A stretch of 64,000 nucleotides of DNA from Sulfitobacter sp. 20_GPM-1509m (lineage in GTDB: Bacteria > Pseudomonadota > Alphaproteobacteria > Rhodobacterales > Rhodobacteraceae). The stretch is taken from NCBI RefSeq assembly GCF_000620505.1, contig NZ_JIBC01000008.1, positions 310,001 to 374,000 on the forward strand, in the 5' to 3' direction. The notes beneath the pieces were generated by a model. The model did not search any database. It was not told the DNA's origin and saw only the letters and a list, made by a program, of their open reading frames with translations. Shown here in pieces: positions 26,470 to 35,521 of the stretch (the first letter of the stretch is position 1; each line of letters starts with the position of its first letter). Both the position numbers and the translations under genes were made by a program.

Positions 26470-27624
26470 TTACAGCCCCGCCGCCTTTGTCAGGTTCACA
26501 CGAAACCGGTCGCGGCGGCGCTGGTAGCGGCGGGTCATTTCCGCCGAAGCATGGCCAAGCTGCTTCTGGATATAGCGTTCGTCCACCTCTGCCGAACTGG
26601 CCAACCCCGCGCGCAGGCTGTGGCCTGAGTACAGCCTGGCGCGGTCCGCCTTTGACAGCTCGGGCCGCAGCCCTGCGTCTTCGACGGTTTGCTTGATCAG
26701 ACGCGCGACGTGTTTGTCGTTCAGCCGGGTGTCCAGCGCCCGCGTTCCGTCCCGCGCGGTGCGGACGAACACCGGACCAAAGTCGATGCGTGCGAAGTGC
26801 AGCCATTGCTCCAGCGCGCGCACAGGGCAACTGAAGTCTGACGACCCGCGCCCGATCTCGACCTCGCGCCAGCCGGTCTTGGCGTTCAGGGTCAGCAGGG
26901 CACCACCATCCATGATCTCGACCCAGCCGCCGCTGTCGGGGGTGTCGCCCTTGTGGCGGTCCAGCGCGACGATCTCGGAGCGGCGCAGGCCCCCGGCATA
27001 GCCGATCAACAGCAGCGCACGGTCGCGCAATCCGCGCAGGTCCTGGGGCAGGGTGGCGACCATGGCCAGGATGTCCTGGGCCAGGATCGCCTCTTTCTGC
27101 ACCGGCGGGCGGGCGTGCTTGCGCTTGATCCCGGCCAGCACCGTGGCGATGTGCCGGTTCTTGCGGTCGAGGGTGAAGCCGCGCTGTGCGGTGTTCCAGG
27201 CCAGCCCGGACAGACGGCGGTCGATCGTGCTGACGGAAAGCGGACGCGAACCGGCGGCAAGGTCCGCCAGATAAAGCCCGATCAACTCGGGCGCGGGGGG
27301 CAGGGGGGCTGCCCCCTTCATCCGGCACCATCGCGTGAAATGGGCCCAGTCCTTGGTATAGGCTTTCAGGGTGTTGTCCGAGGCCGCGGCCCGCGCATAG
27401 TCACGGGCGGTGTCGACCAGACGATCCATGGTCCCCGAGCCAGCCACATCGGCAGGCAGGGCAATCGCGGCACTTTCGTCTGTCTCACCTTGAGTCTGAT
27501 CCTCAGGGGGTGAGGTGCTTGATTCATTGCCTTTTGACGTCATCAGATCCACCGAAACCTGTGTAAATTTCGAACTGACGCGGAGCATAGCCATAATGTC
27601 CGATAATGCAAACTTATTGGACAT
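26470..27624 (-). CDS. Tyrosine recombinase/integrase
   Basis: A site-specific recombinase of up to 384 residues. The SAM-like core-binding domain covers about 75-165 (ASDNTLKAYTKDWAHFTRWC). The catalytic domain has Arg in YAGGLRRSEIVALD, the box HSLRAGLA, LGHASAEM and the nucleophile Tyr in TRRYQRRRDRF. It is probably a plasmid multimer resolvase or a cassette integrase. The start is uncertain: the longest frame begins at 27624 inside a dif-like inverted repeat and lacks a ribosome site, whereas the ATG at 27543 has GGTGGA at good spacing and would give 357 residues. It converges on parB. Confidence 0.87.
   Translation of the reverse strand: MSNKFALSDIMAMLRVSSKFTQVSVDLMTSKGNESSTSPPEDQTQGETDESAAIALPADVAGSGTMDRLVDTARDYARAAASDNTLKAYTKDWAHFTRWCRMKGAAPLPPAPELIGLYLADLAAGSRPLSVSTIDRRLSGLAWNTAQRGFTLDRKNRHIATVLAGIKRKHARPPVQKEAILAQDILAMVATLPQDLRGLRDRALLLIGYAGGLRRSEIVALDRHKGDTPDSGGWVEIMDGGALLTLNAKTGWREVEIGRGSSDFSCPVRALEQWLHFARIDFGPVFVRTARDGTRALDTRLNDKHVARLIKQTVEDAGLRPELSKADRARLYSGHSLRAGLASSAEVDERYIQKQLGHASAEMTRRYQRRRDRFRVNLTKAAGL
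27596..27624. other. dif/XerCD-like recombination core site candidate
   Basis: Two 11-bp arms, ATGTCCGATAA and TTATTGGACAT, are inverted repeats with one mismatch around a 7-nt centre (TGCAAAC). The inner ATAA/TTAT motif and the arm length recall XerCD core sites. It overlaps the longest possible start of the adjacent recombinase gene, so it could be that enzyme's recombination site, its operator, or both. Confidence 0.45.
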
Positions 27625-28231
27625 ACCGAAAAGATGCAGGGCGGGGCGGTTAACGTCCTTAAATGTGACTAAAAGCGCCGTTCAAGTGTAGGGTTGTTGA
27701 ATTTTGCGAGTAATTGACCCGGCTTGCCAAAACGCCGTGACCCACTGATATCAACAATCCCGCATACGTTTCATGAGATGATGATGTTTCAGATGGATCA
27801 ACACCAAATGAAAAAGTGGGGCAATCCGACGCGAAAATTAACACACAGTGCGACACAGCGCTGTTCCTGCCAGTCATTCAGTGCTGCAAGATCCGGAAAG
27901 CTCGGCAAGAGTTAATGCCGCACGATTTGAGCTTTGCGTTTACCGAAGCGCTGGCGTATATGAATCATCTAATCGCAAATGGCGAATGTCGCTGGCATAC
28001 CTCGATTGGCGGGTTCAAACGCATGGCGCTTGCTTAACACCATCTCGCATTTGGTGCCGCAGGAGGAGACCGTCAGAGACTAGCCATTCGCGCTGGATGC
28101 GGCGAAAGCGCCGAGGCGCCAGCAGTCCTTATTCTTGAGGCTCGGCGCCAGCCTATCTGGCGCAATCCTCGAACGAAAAATACCGCGTGAAAGGCCGCCG
28201 AGCCAGTCAGCTCTCACGGTAATCATGAGGC
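27625..28231. other. Non-coding stretch between the recombinase and the catabolic island
   Basis: About 600 bp of lower-GC sequence with only short, non-homologous frames on either strand. It has a perfect GCGCCAG/CTGGCGC hairpin at 28145-28163 downstream of the IclR gene, which may limit transcription out of that gene. Nothing else was recognised; it may be the scar of a past insertion. Confidence 0.4.
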
Positions 28232-29098
28232 CTAAGGACGCAAGCTCTTGTCCGCAATATAGAATGGCGGCTTGAAGATACCCATCATCCGAATGGAACG
28301 CGCAGCCTCGGCCATGCGGGGGCCGAGATCGTTTTCCACAACATGCTCGCGCGCCCGAAACCTTGGCAGGCCACACGATAATGCAACACGCAGGCCGTCT
28401 TCCGTTTCGCCCAATGGCGTCGATATGGCAACGATATTGGGCCGCCAGTCGCCATAGGACGCACAGAATCCTTCCTTGCGACAGCGGGCAATACTAGCGG
28501 CCGTAAGGTCCGCATGGGTTTCGAACTCTTGCGGAAACCGAAGCCGCAGTTCGGCCAGCTTGTCGTAAAGCTCTTGCCCATCCAGCAAAGACAACAGTGC
28601 GCGCCCGCTGGCAGAGCGGTGCAATGGGCCGGTAATTCCTGGCTCGGGGGTATGGGGAAAGCTGACCGGATCGCCGGTGGTTTGTACCTGTACAAACTGA
28701 TCATCGGACATCACTGCAAGGGTGACATTTCCGGTGCTCATCTCAGCCAGCTCGCGCATGTGGCCCATCAACTCATGCCGCCACCGTGTCGCGGCCAGAA
28801 CCGGATAGGACAGAGACAGAATGCGCGGGGCAAGCCGAAAGTTGCCCTTTGGATCACGTCTGAGATAGCCGACGTGCATCAGCGTCTTACACAATCGCGA
28901 AACCGTCGCCTTGTTCAGTCCCAAACGCCGGGCAATCTCTGCGTTTGAAAGGCGGTCCTCCTGATCACTGTACAGTGCAAGTATTTCGAGCCCGCGCATC
29001 AAGGTTGATGACAAGGCTTGATCGCTAGCACTGTCGGAAGGCAATTCGCATCTGCCTGCGTCTGCCCACTGGTTAAGGAGTGTACTGCCGTCGTTCAA
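28232..29098 (-). CDS. IclR-family transcriptional regulator
   Basis: A 288-residue regulator with an N-terminal winged helix (about 30-90; SNAEIARRLGLNKATVSRLCKTL) and a C-terminal GAF-like effector domain including GPLHRSASGRALLS and the conserved EGFCASYGDW-type strand. It overlaps the CoA-transferase gene by 4 bp, so it is cotranscribed with it, and is the natural controller of the island to its right. IclR proteins usually sense a pathway acid or its derivative. Confidence 0.9.
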   Translation of the reverse strand: MNDGSTLLNQWADAGRCELPSDSASDQALSSTLMRGLEILALYSDQEDRLSNAEIARRLGLNKATVSRLCKTLMHVGYLRRDPKGNFRLAPRILSLSYPVLAATRWRHELMGHMRELAEMSTGNVTLAVMSDDQFVQVQTTGDPVSFPHTPEPGITGPLHRSASGRALLSLLDGQELYDKLAELRLRFPQEFETHADLTAASIARCRKEGFCASYGDWRPNIVAISTPLGETEDGLRVALSCGLPRFRAREHVVENDLGPRMAEAARSIRMMGIFKPPFYIADKSLRP

Positions 29099-30303
29099 AG
29101 TATGCCTTGGCTCCGATAGGTTTCGATCTCCTGATCGCTCAGGCCCAGAAGTTCTTTGTAGACGTAATCGTTATCCGCTCCTAGACCCTTCGCGGCCCAA
29201 CGGATGTGACCCGGCGTCTTGCGGAATCTCGGCACAAGGCCTTGCATTCTGACCTGGCCAAAATCCTCATCCCTGACAGAGACGATGGCGTTGCGGGCCT
29301 GAAATTGTTCATCCTGGAAAACCTGATCCATGCCGTAAATCGGGGCGATGGTCCCATTGGCTTTGCGAAAGGCCGCAATGACCTCCTCCAGCGTATGTGA
29401 TGCGATCCACCCGCCGAAAATCCGGTCCAGTTCCTTGACGTTCTCGACGCGCGCGCCGTTCGTTGCAAAGCGTGGATCATCCACCAACTCGGGTCGACCG
29501 ATGGAGGCCGTGTTATAGCGGAAGGTGCGGTTTGTAGACCCGGCCAGCGAGACATAGCGCTTGTCCGCGGTCATGTAGACATCTGACGGCGCGGAATAAG
29601 TGTTCTTGTTGCCGACACGTTCGCGGACCTGGCCCAATTGATCGTATTCGATGGCCAGTGACTCAAGCGTCCGCAACACGGCTTCGGTCATGGCAAGGTC
29701 GATCTCCTCGCCTTCGTCGCGGCCTGATCTGACAACTCCGAGCAGAGCAGCACAGATGGAAAACGCGCCAAAGACACCACCGATAGAGTCGGCCATAGGA
29801 TAGCCCGTGTGAACCGGAGGGCGATCGGGGTCGCCTGTTATATGCGTCAGCCCGCCCATGGCTTCGAAAATACGGGCAAAGCCCGGTTGCCCCGACATCG
29901 GGCCGTCCTGGCCGAAGCCACTGACGCGCAGGACGACCAGTTTGGGATTGGCTTTCCAGAGAGTTTCGATGTCCAGCCCCCAGCGGTCCAGGGTGCCGGG
30001 TCGGAAATTCTCAATAAGAACGTCGGTCTTGCTTACCAGCTCAAGGAACAGCTTGGCTCCTTCATCTTTACGAAGATCCAAGGTGCCGTGGTATTTGCCG
30101 CGGTTTGTCACTTTCCACCACAGCGGCTTTCCTTCTTTGAAGGGGGGGAAACCGCGCAGACCGTCGCCGACACCAGGCAATTCCAGTTTGACGACCTCGG
30201 CTCCAAAGTCCGCAAGAAGTGTGCCCGCCATTGGGCCTGCGATGATTGTCGCAATGTCGAGGATTTTCAAACCCGTCAAAGGCCCGGCAGCTTTAGTGTT
30301 CAT
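29095..30303 (-). CDS. Family III CoA-transferase (CaiB/BaiF)
   Basis: A 402-residue enzyme that moves CoA between acids through an aspartyl-CoA intermediate. It opens with LTGLKILDIATIIAGPMAGTLLAD, of which ILDIATIIAGP is diagnostic, followed by FGAEVVKLE and NRGKYHGTLDLRK. The likely catalytic Asp is in GYPMADSIGGVFG (about residue 162). The ATG at 30303 has GGGAG upstream; an in-frame start at 30339 adds 12 residues without homology. It would activate the acid imported by the TAXI-TRAP system of the divergent operon, using a CoA donor such as succinyl-CoA. Confidence 0.9.
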   Translation of the reverse strand: MNTKAAGPLTGLKILDIATIIAGPMAGTLLADFGAEVVKLELPGVGDGLRGFPPFKEGKPLWWKVTNRGKYHGTLDLRKDEGAKLFLELVSKTDVLIENFRPGTLDRWGLDIETLWKANPKLVVLRVSGFGQDGPMSGQPGFARIFEAMGGLTHITGDPDRPPVHTGYPMADSIGGVFGAFSICAALLGVVRSGRDEGEEIDLAMTEAVLRTLESLAIEYDQLGQVRERVGNKNTYSAPSDVYMTADKRYVSLAGSTNRTFRYNTASIGRPELVDDPRFATNGARVENVKELDRIFGGWIASHTLEEVIAAFRKANGTIAPIYGMDQVFQDEQFQARNAIVSVRDEDFGQVRMQGLVPRFRKTPGHIRWAAKGLGADNDYVYKELLGLSDQEIETYRSQGIL

Positions 30304-30331
30304 TGTCGTCTCCCTGAATTTCAAAACAATA

Positions 30332-30357
30332 TTTGACATAAGTTACGTTATTTGAAA
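30332..30357. promoter_or_regulatory. Candidate IclR operator/promoter in the divergent gap
   Basis: TTTGACATAA (30332-30341) and TTATTTGAAA (30348-30357) form a 10-bp inverted repeat with 8 of 10 pairs across a 6-nt centre. It includes TTGACA, a good -35 element for the rightward operon. It lies in the 96-bp gap between the divergent CoA-transferase and acyl-CoA dehydrogenase genes. Confidence 0.4.
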
Positions 30358-30399
30358 CATAGTAGTCAAGTTGTCCAATATTTGATCTTGGGAGGGGTT

Positions 30400-31671
30400 A
30401 TGGATTTCGAGCCGACAAGCCGGGCAAAGGCGTTTCACGACAAGCTGTTTGATTTTTTCAATCAGGAAGTCCTGCCATTGCATCGCGATTGGGTGCGGCA
30501 AGTGATGCGTGAGCGCCGTGAACCTGATTTTTTGTCGGCACTTCAGGCAAAGGCTCGTGCTGAAGGTTTATGGAATCTTGCCCTGCCTGATCTGACAGAC
30601 GACCAGCCCGGAACGGGTCTGACCAATTTGGAATTTGCTCCTCTGGCCGAGATTATGGGTCGTTTGCCGTGGGGGTCGCAGGTGTTCAATTGCCAGGCGC
30701 CTGACGTGCCGAACATGGCGATGCTGCAAGCCCTTGCTACGCCGGATCAAAAGACACAATGGCTGGACCCGTTGCTGAATGCTGCGACGCGCTCGGCCTT
30801 TGCGATGACGGAACCCGATGTGGCCTCATCGGACGCCAGCAACATCGCCACCAAGATGGCATTCGAAGGTGACAAGGTGCGCATCAATGGCCGCAAGTGG
30901 TTTGCAACCGGCGGCGCGCATCCTGACTGTTCTTTTCTGATCGTCATGGGAGTCAGCGACCCCGACGCCGCGCGCACAGAACGTCAAAGCATGGTCATCG
31001 TGCCTACGACTGCACCGGGCGTGACCATCAGCCGGACGCTGAACTATCTGGGCTGGGAAGATCACGTCGCCCCGATCGCACAGATTGAACTTGATAACGT
31101 CGTTGTGCCTGCTCAGAACCTGGTGGGCGAACGGGGTAGGGGCTTCAAGGGCGCGCAAGTGCGTTTGGGACCAGCCCGTATTCATCATGCGATGCGTTGC
31201 ATCGGAATGGCCGAAATGCTGGTTGAACTGATGATCGTGCGCGCACGCGAGCGGACCGCGTTTGGTCGCAGCGTTATAGACTATGATACAATCCAACGCT
31301 GGATCGGCGAGGCTCGGGTCGAGATCGATATGAACCGCCTGGCAGTACAGCGATGCGCATGGTTGCTGGATCAGGAGGCTGCGCGAGACAGTTGGCGACC
31401 AGTGTCAATGATCAAGATTTCAGTGCCAAATATGCTGCAAAAGATCGCGGACCGCGCGTTGCAGATATTCGGTGCGATGGGCGGTCTGGACGATTTGCCG
31501 ATCCACCACGCCTTTGCCTATGCACGGTGGTTCCGAATTGGCGACGGCCCTGATGAAGTGCATCTACGCCAGATTTTCCGCAGCGAACCCCAGCCTGAAT
31601 GGGCGTTGAAAGACAGCCCCTATCTTTCCGTTCCAAATCTTGGAGAACAAAAGTTGAGGGTGGCAGAATGA
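30400..31671 (+). CDS. Acyl-CoA dehydrogenase (ACAD10/11-like)
   Basis: FAD-dependent dehydrogenase of 423 residues that makes an enoyl-CoA. The ATG at 30400 directly follows GGGAGGGG; an earlier in-frame start at 30352 runs through the promoter. FAD and substrate segments are visible: FAMTEPDVASSDASN, KWFATGGAHPDC and ARERTAFGRSVIDYDTIQ. The C-terminus has WFRIGDGPDEVHL, characteristic of the ACAD10/11-like subgroup. It overlaps the TRAP permease by 4 bp. Codon use is less GC-rich than in the flanking blocks. Confidence 0.92.
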   Translation: MDFEPTSRAKAFHDKLFDFFNQEVLPLHRDWVRQVMRERREPDFLSALQAKARAEGLWNLALPDLTDDQPGTGLTNLEFAPLAEIMGRLPWGSQVFNCQAPDVPNMAMLQALATPDQKTQWLDPLLNAATRSAFAMTEPDVASSDASNIATKMAFEGDKVRINGRKWFATGGAHPDCSFLIVMGVSDPDAARTERQSMVIVPTTAPGVTISRTLNYLGWEDHVAPIAQIELDNVVVPAQNLVGERGRGFKGAQVRLGPARIHHAMRCIGMAEMLVELMIVRARERTAFGRSVIDYDTIQRWIGEARVEIDMNRLAVQRCAWLLDQEAARDSWRPVSMIKISVPNMLQKIADRALQIFGAMGGLDDLPIHHAFAYARWFRIGDGPDEVHLRQIFRSEPQPEWALKDSPYLSVPNLGEQKLRVAE

Positions 31672-33602
31672 CTGCTGGATTTATAACGCACAGAGCCCTT
31701 ACGGCTGTGGTTGCATTGCTTGCGGCGGCGCTGGCACTTCAGGCGGTTTGGGTGGCCTGGTCCGGCCCATGGTCGATGAACTATGGTCGGAACATGCTGT
31801 TGGGCGCGGCTCTGGTGATAACGCTGATCACACAGCCCTTTTACAACCCTGCTTACCCGACACAACGCAAACGCATCATCGGGACGGTGCTGGACGTAAT
31901 CCTTGTGGGAGCGGTTGTCGTTGCATGCATACGCTTCACCCAGGTCGAGCATCTGCAGGAGACGTCTTTCTATATCTTTTCGCAGTTTGACACGTGGACA
32001 GCGGTCGCTGGTACGATTGCCCTGCTTGAAGCAACGCGGCGGCTGTTTGGGTTACCTATTGTGATCATCGCCACTCTTGCGATGGTATATTGCCTTTATG
32101 GCAACGTTTTGCCGGGATTTCTGAACCACTCTGGCGTCGATCTCAGCAGGACGATGCAGAATGTCTGGTACGGGTTTCAGGGTGTGTTCGGGATGCCCAC
32201 TGGGGTCGTGATCCGTGTGGTCATGGTGTTCATCGTGTTTGGTGTCTTGCTTGAGGAGACAGGTGCATCAGATGCTCTGATCCGGACCTCAGTCGCGCTG
32301 ACCGGTAGATCTCGTGGCGGGCCTGCTCATGCGGCCGTGGTCGCGTCTGCCCTTTTTGGCTCCATGTCAGGCAGTGTTACTGCAAACGTTGTAGGATCGG
32401 GTACGTTCACCATTCCGATGATCAAACGGCGTGGCTTCTCGCCTGCGACCGCAGGCGGCATTGAAGCGGCAGCCTCGACAGGCGGGCAGATTGTCCCGCC
32501 GGTCATGGGTGCCGCGGCGTTTCTGATGGCTGATCTTACCGGTGAACTTTACACGACCATCGCCCTTGCAGCGCTGGTGCCTGCGTTATTCTACTATGGC
32601 GCGCTGTTTGCTGGTATTTCCGTGCAAGCGGGCAAGTTGGGGATCGAGCCGATCCCTGCATCAGAGCGGGTCCGCCTGACGCGTCGGGATTATGTCCATT
32701 CCTTGCAGTTTGTCCTGCCGATCCTGGCCATTGTCGCCGTGCTGGTCACGGGGCGTTCGCCCGCGTTGGCAGGCTTTGTGGCCGTTGCATCAGCGGCTGT
32801 TCTGGGGCTTTTCCGCAAGCAGAACCGTGAAAACCCGCGCCTGTACTGGGATGCACTCGTGCGCGGCGGCAAGGCCTGTGCGTCCATTCTGGTGGCGGTC
32901 GGGTGTATCGGTGTGATTCTGGGCGTGCTTAACCTTACGGGTCTGGGCCTCAGCTTTGCCTCGGTGATCTCATCGTTCAGCGAAACATGGCTATTCGGCT
33001 CGCTTGTCGTCACTGCCTTTGCCTGTCTTGTGCTGGGTATGGGGATGCCCACGCTGCCCGCATATCTGATCATCGTACTGGTATTGGGGCCGGTGATGAC
33101 CAAACTGGGTGCGGACACACTTGCTGTACACATGTTTGTTTTCTACTTCGGTGTTTTGTCGGCGATCACCCCGCCGGTGGCCATCGGGGCATTTGCGGCA
33201 GCACCCATCGCGGGCGCCAGCCCTATGCTGACCGCCTTCGTTGCGCTTCGGCTGGCGCTGACAGGGTTTATCATCCCTTTCATTTTCATCTACGAGCCAT
33301 CGCTGCTGTTGATCGGCCCGTTTGATCCGCTGTCCTTCATCCGCGTTTGCACAGCGCTCGCGCTTGCGATCTGGATGCTGAACACCGGGCTTGTCGGCTA
33401 CGCGGGTGGGCACATCGGCTGTGCGTCCCGTGCATTTCGTATGCTGCTGGCGCTGGGTCTGATCATCCAGATTCCCGCACTTCAATACCTGCTTATCGTC
33501 GCGACACTCGCCTTTCTCGTTCTGCCGGGAAGGTTTGGGGGCAAAGAGGAAATCGCGCCCGTCGACGACACGCTTTCAACACCCAAGGGAGGGCTATTAT
33601 GA
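31668..33602 (+). CDS. TRAP transporter fused permease (TAXI type, 4TM/12TM)
   Basis: A 644-residue inner-membrane protein combining the small and large TRAP subunits, as is normal for TAXI systems. The first 130 residues hold about four helices. The large-subunit signatures are then seen: SGSVTANVVGSGTFTIPMIKR, AAASTGGQIVPPVMGAAAF and LGMGMPTLPAYLI. It overlaps the dehydrogenase upstream and the binding protein downstream by 4 bp each, an unusually tight mix of enzyme and transporter genes. Confidence 0.93.
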   Translation: MTAGFITHRALTAVVALLAAALALQAVWVAWSGPWSMNYGRNMLLGAALVITLITQPFYNPAYPTQRKRIIGTVLDVILVGAVVVACIRFTQVEHLQETSFYIFSQFDTWTAVAGTIALLEATRRLFGLPIVIIATLAMVYCLYGNVLPGFLNHSGVDLSRTMQNVWYGFQGVFGMPTGVVIRVVMVFIVFGVLLEETGASDALIRTSVALTGRSRGGPAHAAVVASALFGSMSGSVTANVVGSGTFTIPMIKRRGFSPATAGGIEAAASTGGQIVPPVMGAAAFLMADLTGELYTTIALAALVPALFYYGALFAGISVQAGKLGIEPIPASERVRLTRRDYVHSLQFVLPILAIVAVLVTGRSPALAGFVAVASAAVLGLFRKQNRENPRLYWDALVRGGKACASILVAVGCIGVILGVLNLTGLGLSFASVISSFSETWLFGSLVVTAFACLVLGMGMPTLPAYLIIVLVLGPVMTKLGADTLAVHMFVFYFGVLSAITPPVAIGAFAAAPIAGASPMLTAFVALRLALTGFIIPFIFIYEPSLLLIGPFDPLSFIRVCTALALAIWMLNTGLVGYAGGHIGCASRAFRMLLALGLIIQIPALQYLLIVATLAFLVLPGRFGGKEEIAPVDDTLSTPKGGLL

Positions 33603-34630
33603 TTATCGACAAGCTAAAGGCCGGGGCTTTAGTTCTGGCCACCGGAGCCGCGCTGGCGATCGGCGCTGTGGGTGCCCAGGCACAAAGCTTTCGCATGGCA
33701 TCATTGGGTCAGGCATCGCCCACCACGGTTTTCTCGATTGCTGTCTCGCAGATCGTCAAAAAGGAAAACGGCTATAACATGCAATTGACGACAGGCGCTG
33801 TCGGCACGCGGATGGTTGTGGATGCCGCGAACCAGCAGCTTGATTTCTTTATGACTGCGGTGTCGATCAACGGCTATCTCCGCGATGGCACTCGGATGTA
33901 TGAAAAACTGCCCAACGCCCCCGAACTGTTCGGAAACGTGCGCAGCATCGTGAACTATCCGCTGGGGGCCTATCATGGCATCACCTGGGCAGATTCAGGT
34001 ATCGAAAGCATGGCGGATCTGAAGGGCAAGCGTGTCTATGTTGGGCCACCATCCAGCGCCGGCCGCACAGTGATCGAACAGGTGATCCGCGGGGTCACAG
34101 GGTTCGAACCAAACGAGGATTTCGAAACCGTCAATCTGGACTGGGCCTCTGCCGAGCAAGCGTTTCAGGATCGTCAACTGGATGCCTACTTCGTGCCGAC
34201 TCCAATCCCTAGCTCGGAGCTTCAACAACTGTCGGCCATTGGTGAATTCCGCGTTTTGGGCATACCTGACGACAAGGTCGACAGCGAAGGTATCCAAGCC
34301 GCATTCAACGTCCCGGGGCGCAATTTCGATTACCTCCAGCCACAGACCTACAAAGGTCAGGTAAACCAGGAACCCGTTCGCATGGTTTCGTCGATCGTTG
34401 GTCTGGGGACCCACAAGTGGATGGACGAAGAGGTCGTTTACAACATCACGAAGGCGATCTTCGAGCATCATGATGACCTGGTCGCCTCGGCGAAGTGGAT
34501 GGAAGTCATCACACCCGAAAATGCGCTGATGCAGATGAACGCACCGCTGCATGTCGGGGCATACCGCTATTACAAAGAGATCGGCGTGGACGTGCCGGCC
34601 GATCTGATCCCGCCGGAAGCGACGCAGTAA
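33599..34630 (+). CDS. TAXI-family TRAP substrate-binding protein
   Basis: Periplasmic binding protein of 343 residues, with a signal peptide ending at GAVGAQA-QSFRMA. Its start ATG overlaps the permease stop (ATGA); longer frames to the left lie inside the permease gene. The TAXI fold is supported by the opening RMASLGQASPTTVFSIAV, the DLKGKRVYVGPPSSAGRT strand and loop, and ALMQMNAPLHVGAYRYYKE at the end. Characterised TAXI proteins bind 2-oxoglutarate or glutamate-like acids, but most are uncharacterised. A strong hairpin follows the gene. Confidence 0.9.
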   Translation: MIIDKLKAGALVLATGAALAIGAVGAQAQSFRMASLGQASPTTVFSIAVSQIVKKENGYNMQLTTGAVGTRMVVDAANQQLDFFMTAVSINGYLRDGTRMYEKLPNAPELFGNVRSIVNYPLGAYHGITWADSGIESMADLKGKRVYVGPPSSAGRTVIEQVIRGVTGFEPNEDFETVNLDWASAEQAFQDRQLDAYFVPTPIPSSELQQLSAIGEFRVLGIPDDKVDSEGIQAAFNVPGRNFDYLQPQTYKGQVNQEPVRMVSSIVGLGTHKWMDEEVVYNITKAIFEHHDDLVASAKWMEVITPENALMQMNAPLHVGAYRYYKEIGVDVPADLIPPEATQ

Positions 34631-34643
34631 ACCACACATAATG

Positions 34644-34670
34644 ACCGGCGACAGGATGTCTGTCGCCGGT
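34644..34670 (+). promoter_or_regulatory. Intercistronic hairpin after the TAXI binding-protein gene
   Basis: A perfect 11-bp stem, ACCGGCGACAG (34644-34654) with CTGTCGCCGGT (34660-34670), and a 5-nt loop. The following sequence is C-rich without a T-run and the next gene starts at 34706, so it more likely stabilises the upstream mRNA than stops transcription completely. Confidence 0.6.
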
Positions 34671-34705
34671 GACGATCCCCCCGGACCTTCCAAGGAGAAC
34701 GCCCG

Positions 34706-35521
34706 ATGAGCACCCCAATCCCCGCCACCAAAGTACACAGCGAGCGGGACGGTAATATTCTGATGCTGTCATTGGACGGCCCTGAAACACGCAACTCCAT
34801 CAGCCCGCCAACCTACCGCGCCCTTCAGTCGCAGATTATCACAGCGGGAGAAGACCCGCAGGTGGGCGCCATCGTGCTAACGGGGTTGAACGGCTTTTTC
34901 AGTTCGGGTGGCAATATCAACAACCTCAAGGAAAGCACAAAGCTGACGCTGGCCGAGGTGGCGGGCAACACCGACGCCTTGAACGCCATGATCCTCACAA
35001 TACGGGCCTGCCCAACACCCGTGATTGCCGCCGTAGAAGGGGGCGCTGCCGGGGCGGGCATGTCTCTGGCGCTGGCGTGCGACATGATCGTCGCCGCTGC
35101 GGGCGCAAAGTTTGTTGTGGCCTATGTCAAGGTCGGGTTGACCCCCGATGGTGGCGTGACGCATTTCCTCAGCGAAGGGCTGCCACGCCAGCTGGTGTCC
35201 GAGATGTGTCTGACGGGCGCGCCGGTCGAAGCCGAAAGGCTGCACAGCTTTGGGGTGGTAAACACCGTAGTCCCCGCGGGCGAAACCCGCGCGGCGGCAG
35301 CCAAGATAGCGGCACGGATGGCTGTCGGTGCTGTAGGCGCCATGGCAGTCATCAAATCCGAAATCGCAGCTGCGCCGCACAACGATCTGGCCACGCAACT
35401 GGTCCTTGAAGCCCGCGGCATCAACGCGGCCCGTTTTGGTGACGAAGCCGCCGAAGGGCTTGCTGCATTTCTTGAAAAACGCGCGCCCGATTTTGCCTCA
35501 AAGAGAAAGAAGGCATCATGA
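34706..35521 (+). CDS. Crotonase-fold enzyme (enoyl-CoA hydratase/isomerase, PaaG-like)
   Basis: A 271-residue crotonase-superfamily protein. The oxyanion-hole segments are FFSSGGNINNL and EGGAAGAGMSLALACD. The position of crotonase Glu144 (normally PEI) reads AYVKVGLTPDGG, so that glutamate is absent, while the second acidic position is kept as SEMCLTG. Loss of the first acid with retention of the second is the pattern of enoyl-CoA isomerases, and the TPDGG wording recalls PaaG. A double-bond isomerase is therefore at least as likely as a hydratase. GGAG precedes the ATG. It overlaps the next dehydrogenase gene by 4 bp. Confidence 0.85.
   Translation: MSTPIPATKVHSERDGNILMLSLDGPETRNSISPPTYRALQSQIITAGEDPQVGAIVLTGLNGFFSSGGNINNLKESTKLTLAEVAGNTDALNAMILTIRACPTPVIAAVEGGAAGAGMSLALACDMIVAAAGAKFVVAYVKVGLTPDGGVTHFLSEGLPRQLVSEMCLTGAPVEAERLHSFGVVNTVVPAGETRAAAAKIAARMAVGAVGAMAVIKSEIAAAPHNDLATQLVLEARGINAARFGDEAAEGLAAFLEKRAPDFASKRKKAS

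Noticed and set aside
28012-28020. GGTTCAAAC motif resembling a tRNA T-loop
   Set aside because: No acceptor, D or anticodon arms can be built around it.
27848-28138. Short open frames in the gap before the IclR gene
   Set aside because: Several overlapping frames of 60-100 codons, none with a ribosome site, recognisable motif or plausible composition.
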